In this document: positions 55,566-64,000 of the stretch, one piece after another
Layout: each line of letters begins with the position of its first letter
How positions within the stretch are numbered: position 1 is the stretch's first letter
Source: Amphiura filiformis
Lineage: Eukaryota > Echinodermata > Ophiuroidea > Amphilepidida > Amphiuridae
Reading direction: 5' to 3'
Assembly: GCF_039555335.1 (NCBI RefSeq)
Contig: NC_092642.1
Span: 17,389,208 to 17,453,207 of the forward strand
Length of the DNA stretch: 64,000 nt
Position numbers and translations under genes: made by a program
Notes under the pieces: model-generated
Seen by the model: the letters and a program-made list of their open reading frames with translations, nothing else
What the model was told of the DNA's origin: nothing
Databases searched by the model: none

Positions 55566-55742
55566 AGTGGCGGATTTAGAGGGGGGCGCACGCGGCGCGC
55601 GCCCCCTCTATTTTGTGCAGATCGGCGCCTGACTCTGTGTATTTTTGCAGAGTGGCGCCTGACTTTGTGTGGGCGCCGAGCCGCGGCGGCGGTGGCGGTG
55701 GCTCGGCGCCCCCTCTATTGAAAATTCCTGGATCCGCCCCTG
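55566..55742. mobile_element. Short GC-rich MITE (CAGTGGCGGATTTAGAGG)
   Basis: Left CAGTGGCGGATTTAGAGGGG and right CCCCTCTATTGAAAATTCCT then GGATCCGCCCCTG. GGCGC-rich centre. AGTTG flanks both sides. Related ends at 62957 and 63845. Confidence 0.55.
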
Positions 55743-57054
55743 AGTTGAATCCAAATCTTGAACCGTTACTTGCTCACAACATCATTATTTTAAGGAACAT
55801 TATGCTTCACAGTTTTAGTGATAAACTACGCACAATTTTATTGTACATATTGTAAACAGTTGTCATCAATAATAGCGCATTAAGGTCAAGTTTCAAAATA
55901 AGCAGGCACCCAGGAGCCATTTACCAAATGGTCATAACATTTTGGCTTCTGGTCCACACCAAAAACCAGGCTCTACATTTTTTTAAACAGAGCTTGGTAG
56001 TTAAAACAGGTTTTGTATTTAATGTGTACAATTTAAATTAAAATGACTCTTAGCCATGTTAGCTCTCTAAAAATGATTCACTAGATAATCACAGGACCAG
56101 GAGCTGCTTTTTCTAAATGTGTGGCTCCTGGTCCAGATCTGCTTACTTTGAGGCTTGATTAAGGTGAACAGTTAAAATCAGGATATCACATTTAGTAAAA
56201 ATAATTATAAAGAATCTTTTTAATTAATAAAATTAGGCCTGAAAAACTTGGTCAGAACACGGAAGTATGCATGTTTATTTTATTTTTCACATCGTCACAT
56301 GTAAAATCTTATTGATAATCGTAAGTAATTAATATAGATTTATACATGGTTCATTGCATCCATCTGATGCACAATCTATGGCAGTGTTGTCTTTTTGTGA
56401 TAAATGTGCACATTAAAAAATGTGAGGTCAAAATATTTCTGTTTTGTTTTCATGCCGCCTATATCAGAAAAGTAATCCAAAAAGAGATTTACACTCTTTT
56501 TTGAATCTAAAAGTTCAAGACATTTGACCTTTCTGGATTCACTTGTGTGTTTCTTTCAAGTTTAATTTTCTTTACGGACTCATAAAGTGACTTCAAATAT
56601 TTACTAAAAAAGGATTATTTTGACCCCACATATTTTATTGAATGTAATTCGTGCCACCTATTAGGTTAACGTAACAACAAAACTCTCTTCATGTGATATA
56701 ATAATTATAAATTTAATGACATAATAACCCGAAAGGTTTTATCTTCACGACAGTCAAAAAGATTAATTTTTAATTAATGTAAAGTTACATGTTTGAAAGT
56801 ATTAAATAATTGACAAAATATCATTGTTTTAGTGGTTGTCTTTGGTAAAAGATTAATTAGTTCGTTCACAATCGCAAATTAATACGCAAACAACCAGAAT
56901 ATAATGAAATTCCCACTTTCAAAATTCCTGGATGTTTGTGACAACTTCAAAACATGCACCAGTCTGGGGGCTTTCTGCAAAAATTACAAAAACGGACCAA
57001 TTTGAGCGGCACGTACCGTATACTCTCTCCCCTCACTGCAGGCATTTCACACCA
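55743..57054. other. Intergenic, no gene seen
   Basis: GGCTTCTGGTCCACAC and GTGGCTCCTGGTCC form a loose inverted pair (about 55960 and 56120). Otherwise AT-rich without support for a gene. Confidence 0.4.
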
Positions 57055-57352
57055 GTACAGGGTGATCCAAAAACAACTTTACCCAATTTCAAAGCTTCAT
57101 ATCACAAAATTGAAAAGTCTGAAAAGAAGACAATTCCCATAGGCTCACGTGTGGAGTGGACATTATTTTGACCCTTTACCTTAAAACTGGCACCACATTC
57201 GAAATTTACATTCTTCTCACTCAATTTTTCACCAAATACTTTCAAAAAGATGTCAGTCTTTCAGGATATACAACAAAAACTTGGAAACAACAATTTCAAC
57301 TGTGAGAAATCAACCTGAAATTGAGTTAAGCTTGTTTTTGGACCACACTTTT
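57055..57352. mobile_element. Possible Tc1-like MITE
   Basis: ACAGGGTGATCCAAAAACAA and TTAAGCTTGTTTTTGGACCA then CACTT are loose inverted ends about 300 bp apart. No frame. Confidence 0.35.
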
Positions 57353-57958
57353 GGGGGCTACACAAATCCACACGCCGTAAGTCTCAAATACGGGCTCACT
57401 CTGTGGTGAACATGCACGACATATTATGAAAACCGTAAATTTTGCAACTGAATTAAGGCATAACTTGTTCTAAGACTCATTTGAGCATAACATAGGCCTA
57501 CATTGCTTACAGCTATATACATACATGTAATACCTCTGGTCTGTATGTTGACTAAATTGCATTCCGTGCGAGCAGTGGCAGCGTAGGTGTGGGGTGCATT
57601 AGGGGCAAAGTGAGTTTCAGGGGGTGCAAAATCAACCAATTTTCAAATCAAAAATTGGAAATTTTCGGAATTTTGGTGTTTTACTGGGGAAACAACTCAA
57701 ACAAGAAAATAATATTGGGGAATGCCCACCTGCGCCCTCCCCCGTAGTACCACCACTATGTGAGAGTGCAATAGTCACTGTTCATTTGCACTCACTCGTA
57801 GCTCGTCATGCGTCATGCGGCAAACCTCAGGGCCGTCTGAAGGGTTTGAGTTGATGCATCATATATTTTCATCACATCCTGCAAAGTAAAGTATACCAAC
57901 ACTACTCTGACTCACACTGACTAGGTTTGTGTTAGATGTGAGTTTGGCTGTCTTCAGA

Positions 57959-59014
57959 TCATCGCTTCGCGTGACAGGGTTTCTCTTTGGTGTGAGTTCT
58001 GATGTGTCGTTTTAGATCACCAAACAGTGCAAAACGTTTTTGACAATATTTACACTGTAAATGTTTCTCTTTTTTGTGAATTCTGATGTGTACTTTAAGA
58101 TGACTTTTAAATGCAAAACATTTTTGACAAAACTGGCACTGGTGAGGTTTCTCTTTGGTGTGAATACTGACGTGTCGTTTCAGATCACAATTCTGTGCAA
58201 AACATTTCTGACAAAAGTCACACTGATATGGTTTCTCTTTGGTGTGAAACCTGACGTGACGATTCAGATGACTACTCTGTGCAAAACACTTCTCACAAAA
58301 GTCACACTGATATGGTTTCTCTTTGGTGTGAATTCTGATGTGACGTTTCAAATCCCTATTCATTGCAAAACATTTCTGACAAAAGACACACTGATGTTTC
58401 CCTTTGGTGTGAAGTATGATGTGACGTTTCAGATAGCGATCCTGTGCATAACACTTCTGACAAAAGTGACACTGATACGGTTTCTCTTTGGAGTGAATTC
58501 TGATGTGACTTTTCATATCACCATTCACTGCAAACCGTTTGTGACAAAAGTTACACTGGTACGGTGTCTCTTTGGCGTGGATTAATATGTGTCGTTTCAG
58601 TTGAATACTCCGTGCAAAACAATTCTGACAAAATTCACACTGGTAAGGTTTCTCTTTTGTGTGAATTATGATGTGTCGTTTCAGTTGACTATTCTGTCCA
58701 AAACTCTTCTGGCAAAAGTCACACTGATATGGTTTCTCTTTTGTGTGAATTCTGATGTGTCTTTTCAAATTACTATTCATTGTAAAACATTTCTGACAAT
58801 ACTCACACTGATGAGGTTTTTCTTTTGTGCGAGTCTTGTTATGTACTTTGATATTTATAGAGCCTTGCAAACACTCTATACATGATTTGTCAGATATCCT
58901 CTTGGGAATTTTCAAATGTCTTTCATGGACACCAATATTTGTCAAGGTTTTTGGACAACACACACACTTTTTCCTGTTATAAGCACGGATATATTTTATA
59001 ATATGTCTCAACAT
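57959..59014 (-). CDS. C2H2 zinc-finger protein, ten fingers, intronless
   Basis: The ATG at 59014 is the first in the frame (the frame is open further up from a TGA, and an upstream exon is possible because TTTGATAG precedes). 351 residues. The first ~65 hold two Cys-rich but degenerate fingers (CVCCPKT..., CIECLQG...). Ten regular C-x2-C-x12-H-x3-H fingers follow from about residue 70 to 340, for example CEYCQKCFTMNSNLKRHIRI-H. Helix contact positions differ between fingers (MNSN, QNSQ, RSIQ, VNGD, QDRY, MNRD, QSSH, QNCD, FKSH, LFGD), as expected for sequence-specific DNA binding. Linkers are mostly TKEKPYQC instead of TGEKPYxC; fingers 5-6 have a short TKGKHQC linker. The protein stops inside an eleventh repeat start (TKEKPCHAKR). 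No KRAB, BTB or other domain. Likely a nuclear DNA-binding protein; target unknown. Confidence 0.9.
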   Translation of the reverse strand: MLRHIIKYIRAYNRKKCVCCPKTLTNIGVHERHLKIPKRISDKSCIECLQGSINIKVHNKTRTKEKPHQCEYCQKCFTMNSNLKRHIRIHTKEKPYQCDFCQKSFGQNSQLKRHIIIHTKEKPYQCEFCQNCFARSIQLKRHILIHAKETPYQCNFCHKRFAVNGDMKSHIRIHSKEKPYQCHFCQKCYAQDRYLKRHIILHTKGKHQCVFCQKCFAMNRDLKRHIRIHTKEKPYQCDFCEKCFAQSSHLNRHVRFHTKEKPYQCDFCQKCFAQNCDLKRHVSIHTKEKPHQCQFCQKCFAFKSHLKVHIRIHKKEKHLQCKYCQKRFALFGDLKRHIRTHTKEKPCHAKR

Positions 59015-59039
59015 GGGTTTTCCATCTATCAAATGAATG

Positions 59040-59483
59040 GAGGTTGATTCTACAAAATTTACAATTGAACAGTTTCAAATGTCTAGCTTCCTTTCTTCTT
59101 TTTTCAATATTGATCATTGAACATTGAATATTGAACATGGTTGCGTTTAAGTTGAGTTAAGATGCATACAATTATCATGAGAAGATCTATTCACAGTTTA
59201 CCTGATGTTACTGAGTCCACTTCAGACTGGGACTTCAGATCCACTATGGAAAAATATCTTTCCAGTGAAGTTATAATAGCTAGCAAGACAATTTCCTTCA
59301 CGCTGCTTTATAGCTGGATTTAACTACATAGTCGTTGGTAGCCATGGTAACAATTAAGCTTGTCACGGGAACTGAAATAAAAGTGAAATTTTACTGCAAA
59401 GTGTTGGTGCTTGTCCGCAAATACTACATTGTACATGTATATTAAAAGAAGAACAAAGATATTGCAGCCTTTTAATGATTTAA
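59040..59483. other. Upstream of the zinc-finger gene, no gene seen
   Basis: ATATTGATCATTGAACATTG then AATATTGAACAT near 59107-59139 is a short direct and inverted repeat. The promoter of the zinc-finger gene probably lies here but is not resolvable. Confidence 0.35.
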
Positions 59484-59882
59484 GGGGTGGTGCAATAATT
59501 ATGTGTACCCCGGGGTGGTGAATTATAAGGGGTCAAGCGATTTTTGGCAGGTCGAAAGGGGGGGCAATTTTTGGCACAGATATTTTGGGTACCATTTTAT
59601 ATTATGCCCTAAAAAGGCGTAGGAAAACGTTAGGAACACGTTTAAATATGCAAAATTTCCTGCTCGCTGCGCTCGCATTATATGATAAAACAATTTAAGG
59701 TTTTAAATTAGGGTTCCCCAAAATCTTGCATGTGTAAGGGGGGGGGGAAAGATTTTTTGGCACGCCAAAAGGGGGGGCAAAGGTTTTTGGCACGTCAAAA
59801 GGGGGGCAAAGATTTTTGGCATGGCCAAAGGGGGGGCATTTTGAATCACCACCCGGGGTACACATAATTATTGCACCACCCC
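59484..59882. mobile_element. Harbinger-like MITE, copy 2
   Basis: Same inverted ends as 22840-23325 (GGGGTGGTGCAATAATTATG ... CATAATTATTGCACCACCCC), flanked by TAA on both sides (59481-59483, 59883-59885). The interior again has TTTTTGGCACGYCAAAAGGG units and CTGCTCGCTGCGCTCGCATT, with fewer units. Confidence 0.85.
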
Positions 59883-60454
59883 TAAAGAGCCCGAAGGAAC
59901 TGACACAAACCTCAAAATTAAGTTTAAGACAAGACAATTTTAAAACTTAAATAAGGGGGGGGCATTTTGTGAAAAGTGAACTTTCTTCCAAAATTAGGAC
60001 CTTTTTTGATGAAAAACCTGATTTTTTTTTTTGAAAGCTACGCCGCATAAGTTCTGAAACTTTGGGACTTGTTGTACACCCCGCACCCCCCCCCCTGCGT
60101 ATGGGCCTGCACAAGTCTATAATACAATGCACTATATCGAGAGCTATCCAGAAACTATGCCACTTTCTTTATCTGCGTCAATAATATAATATTGATTTTT
60201 ATCGAATTGAATACATCTCTACATTTTGAGTTTGTAGGCCTACTTCAGCACTGAGCAATCTCGATCGAGTCCTAGCCAATCAGATAGGACTCATTTTCTT
60301 GTGTTCGGTGAAATACCAATCGCCCGTCGCTCACCAAGGGAATATTAAGTTCAGGGAAAAAATCTTTAGTAGGCTACATGGTGTCGACACTGTGCGCAGC
60401 GTGTGAAAAATTTCAGGCTATGAATTTGTATTTTTTGCTTCAGGACTAATGTTG

Positions 60455-60605
60455 CTAAAGTTTTTTCATACCCCCCCCACACGCGTGCAAAAAAACTTTT
60501 AACCCCCTGTTCATACAACCCCATTCAGAACTCCTAAAATTTTATGACCCCTACATATTTGTCAGCCCCCCCACCAAAAGTCATCATCCCTATATCTTCG
60601 TGTCA
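60455..60605. repeat. Partial GACCCC-type repeat
   Basis: TTTTATGACCCCTACATATT, GTCAGCCCCCCCACC and CATCATCCCTATAT resemble the inner part and right end of 4668-4978. Confidence 0.35.
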
Positions 60606-60876
60606 AAAATTGCCGTGATAGTAGGGCGAATCCATTCGTTTTTCAAAAGCATTCATTAACTGAAATGACACGTTTTACGATCTGCGCATGATCAGTACCC
60701 CTTCTGGCGTTGCTATTACAAGAAAATTCGATTTGTTGTCAGGTAAAACTCAGGTTTTGTTTTCAATACACTAACTGGAGCTCCAATACACTCAGCTGCG
60801 TGCGATTGCCGCCATCTTTCAACACATATATTTAACTGCAGTTTTTTAAATTGCCCGTTAATACATGTAATTTGAT

Positions 60877-62739
60877 ATATGGTCATTTTCACGGTAAAGG
60901 GTGTAACTTTGGATTTTTAACATTTTAATCCGTAGTGTTCTAATAAAGCCACAGAATTCCATGATTTTTGGCCACATAAGTCATCTAGTTAGCAGCTACC
61001 TTGGGTAGCATAATCAGCTTTGGGAGTTACTGCGTTCAGTTTTAGCAGGCTTAAATGTACGTAATATTGCCATTTTGAAAAACTATAAAAACAGTAACAT
61101 TTTTGTAAAACCCTGTGTTTTCTTCAGTTAGTTCATGGATAATTTTTCTTATCCTGAAAGTACAGTCATATGTTCAGTAAACACTGCCACATTAGATTTA
61201 ATTGTGAACAGCCCTGTATTTTTGAGAACCGGACTTCGATATTTGTCGTTTGGAGGCTTCATTTTCCGTTAACAATTGTTAACAAACTTTATGGGTGTAG
61301 CTTTGGTTCATAATTCTTGGTTATTTCTTCACTTCTTCTTGATTCATAACAGTTGTTATCTTAACTTGAAATCGGTAACAAAAATTAGTCGATTTGCAAG
61401 CTTTTAAAATTTTTATAAAATCTTGACTTCAAAGAGCCGTTTTTCCGTTAACTTTTTTGAAGCCTCCGAAACAAACTGTTCAGCAAGCTTGTGCAAATAT
61501 AAATAAAAGAGCTCATCCCATATATTTATCAAAATGTAGCAAAGTAGATCCTCAAGTCACATGTTTTTAAATCGTGGAGATATATATTACCGTTTGAAAA
61601 TGGGACCCAATACAAACTTTCCGTTAACAATTGAAGCCTCCGAAACAAATGAAGCCTCCGAAACAACAATAAGATTAATTATCATCTATGCATATCTAAA
61701 TTAGTGTGTTTCATACTGATATCTGCATTGTAATTATTACTTGATATGTGCAGAATGTCATAAATTAAAAAAAAATTTGACATTATGGTTAATGTTTGAA
61801 AAATAAACTGATACCCATAAAAGCCTGTTTCGGAGGCTTCACATGCAAAAAACACCATACTTAACAAATGGGTGAAAAAATTAACATGTGATAAATCTAC
61901 AATATCTGCCGCATAGAATCATTGATTCAATACACACAAGAAAATAACAGCTTAGATGATCCCAACACTGTTGTTTTCAAAAAACTACTTCTGCAATGTT
62001 TAACAATTGTTAACATGAAGCCTCGAAACAAAAAAAATGACTTGCTGTGATAATTTAATTTTTGTCACAACTGAAATTCAATACTTAGAAGCAAAGCATG
62101 AAAATTGGTAATTGTGATATTTTTTACCTATTTTTTATGTCAACTTGTAGTAGTTAGCCAAATATTTTACTTTTATGATCACCTGTGTTGTTCACTGAAG
62201 CCTCCGAAACACAAATCGCTTGAATTGCCAATTCTAAAAAATAACTCCAATTTCTGTGAAACTTGGCTGGGAGGTTCCTTTCATCAAGTAGTATTTGTAC
62301 ATGAAGTTAGACATTCAAATTATTTTAGGAACCCAATTAAAACTTAAAAATATGTTTAAGGTTTGGAAATTTCCATTGTAAATGACACTTGATGTTAAAA
62401 TTTTTCAAAACTGCAATTACAAACATAGCAAAACATGGTATAAAATGTAACTTATATCTGTTGACTTACTTTGGAATGGGATTTCACATGTATTCCAGCT
62501 TTCATGTCATAATTTTCTGAGGTTATGTAAAATACATTTTTCTTAGATTTTAACCAAAATGTTATGGAAATGTCAAATTTTTTTTTAGTTTTCAAAAGGT
62601 TTAAGCCTTGAAACATTATTTTACTGGAATTTAAGTTGCTTCTATGCATGTTTTCAGTAAACAGAAACATATTTAAGTGGTTTGAAATTTTGACCCTAAA
62701 AATCAAAAGTTACACCCTTTACTGTGAAAATGACCATAT
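60877..62739. mobile_element. Long non-coding ATATGGTC element with repeated TTCGGAGG boxes (B)
   Basis: Inverted ends ATATGGTCATTTTCACGGTA then AAGGGTGTAACTTT (60877-60919) and the reverse complement AAAGTTACACCC then TTTACTGTGAAAATGACCAT-AT (62697-62739), about 43 bp with three mismatches. The box GAAGCCTCCGAAAC (reverse GTTTCGGAGGCTTC) occurs at 61459, 61633, 61651, 61827 (reverse), 62017 (one base short), 62197 and as a variant at 61248. TTAACAATTGTTAAC occurs at about 61269 and 61999. No transposase frame in 1.86 kb. Confidence 0.6.
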
Positions 62740-62956
62740 TCAACTGGTTTCAAAAATAATATCAAATGAATATGGCACCGCCATGCTGCATAGCCCATTT
62801 CAGCTCAGACCTGCACCATCAACATACATTTGTCATTAGGCCTATAGCTAGGATTAAATACCAGAAATACTTGAATCTGCAACATGCTATGAATAAAATT
62901 ATCGTCAAGTGGCTATCTTTTCAAATCATAAGCTCGACCAGTATGTATTGTATGCA

Positions 62957-63845
62957 GGTGCGGATCCAGGGGGCGGAGGGGCGCGCCCGTAAAAAAATAG
63001 CAAAAGTAGGAAAGATGGGCGAGCGCCCCGTAAAAATGGAAATGTGAGAAAGAGAAAAGTAGAAAATGAGCAGAGAAAAGCGAAAAAAGAGAAGAGAAAG
63101 GTTAAATTATGCATAATTGAGTAGGCCCGTGCCTAAAAATTGCACAGTCGGGTCGATCGAAGGAATAATAGGCGTAGGATAGGCCTATACGCCTGTGATT
63201 ATTTTAGGCATTGCTTGAAGGCAGGTCCTCGGCCTAAAAGCACGTGAAAATCATAGTACTGCGAGCCCGCTGATATACTAGTAAAGCTCTGATAGGCTTA
63301 TGCAGGGCCCGTCACATATCACCAAAGTCAGTATTAACACGGAGTCAATGCTGACATCAATCTATGCCAGCTTTAGTAGGCCTAGTAATTGTGTGTCTCA
63401 AGTCTTACAAAGTGTCAGCATGGTCAATGGACCAGGGCAACGTTTAAAATGTTGCAAATTGAGTTCGGGCCTTTTTTTTGTTTAAAGCAATGATATAAAT
63501 GGTGTAAAAATTATGCACCAAATGGCTTCAAGTGGACCTTCATGTTGCTAAATCCCCCCGGCCCCGACACCCCTAGCCTACGTATGCCTAAACAACTGGC
63601 CGTTTTCGCTTTTGTTTCGGACACCCGTACACTTAAGGTCTATGATTGTTTTAAGTAATAACTGAATGATTAGGCCTACAGTAATGGTGAATAATGGTCC
63701 ACGAATGGCTTCGATTGGGCCTTCATTTTTCCACATTTCCACACACCCCATCTAATTTTTGCAGAGCGGCGCCTGACTTTTGTGTATTTTGCATAGCGGC
63801 GGTGGCTGGGCGCCCCTCCTATTGAAAATTCCTGGATCCGCCTGT
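62957..63845. mobile_element. Possible element with GCGGATCCAGG ends
   Basis: CAGGTGCGGATCCAGG at 62957 and CCTGGATCCGCCTG near 63830-63843 face each other. GGCGCCTGAC blocks near the right end match 55620-55660. It could be one element or two separate halves. Confidence 0.35.
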
Positions 63846-64000
63846 GATAGGTACCGCGATAACGTTGTAGATAGTAAAATTGTATTCCTCCAATTGTAGT
63901 TAATCCGATTAACTACGTCACTTCTACTGTAGCAATTGTAGTAAAACTAGCTGATAAAGAGTATTTTTGGTATGAAGTCTGATTTATTTTTCAGTGCACT

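Noticed and set aside
58061-58885. Two plus-strand frames (174 and 98 codons) opposite the zinc-finger gene
   Set aside because: Antisense shadows of the tandem finger repeats; their periodic FLFGVNxDVxFQ pattern is the mirror of the linker and finger codons.

Overview
This is a eukaryotic nuclear window, AT-rich, with multi-exon genes, GT-AG introns and very dense non-coding transposon debris. The protein families, the abundance of palindromic mini-transposons and the frequent octamer-like motif TAGGCCTA point to a marine invertebrate deuterostome, most likely an echinoderm or hemichordate. The species cannot be fixed from sequence alone.

Four host genes are visible. (1) 980-3756 (+): the last four coding exons of a cytosolic sulfotransferase; its 5' exons lie upstream of the window. 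(2) 9104-17774 (-): a complete five-exon sigma-class glutathione S-transferase of 202 residues. (3) 22132-54618 (+): a complete 20-exon membrane M1 zinc aminopeptidase (aminopeptidase N-like) of 984 residues, which fills half the window. (4) 57959-59014 (-): an intronless C2H2 gene with ten zinc fingers. The three enzymes could all act in conjugation, detoxification or peptide trimming, but nothing here shows co-regulation.

The rest is repeats. I recognise a 5'-truncated Penelope-like retroelement (24423-26305) with 217-bp inverted terminal repeats and a 14-bp target duplication, a CR1/L2-type LINE 3' end (51991-52641), a Tc1 transposase remnant (43206-44542), two mariner-like elements with long inverted arms (32718-33756 and 50157-51094), hAT-like mini-elements (14182-14578, 48666-49075), two Harbinger-like mini-elements with TAA target duplications (22840-23325, 59484-59882), tRNA-derived sequences (13161-13233, about 20155-20230), long trinucleotide tracts, and many hairpin-type elements.

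The most unusual structures are two long non-coding elements, 23941-28271 and 60877-62739. Both have inverted ends beginning ATATGGTC. Each carries its own short box, repeated at fairly regular intervals (about 375 bp in one, about 180 bp in the other), and the two boxes share the core TTCGKAGG. The Penelope-like element sits inside the first; removing it restores the spacing of the boxes. All exon junctions were worked out by hand from reading frame, splice sites and family knowledge. Ends of mobile elements are good to a few bases at best.
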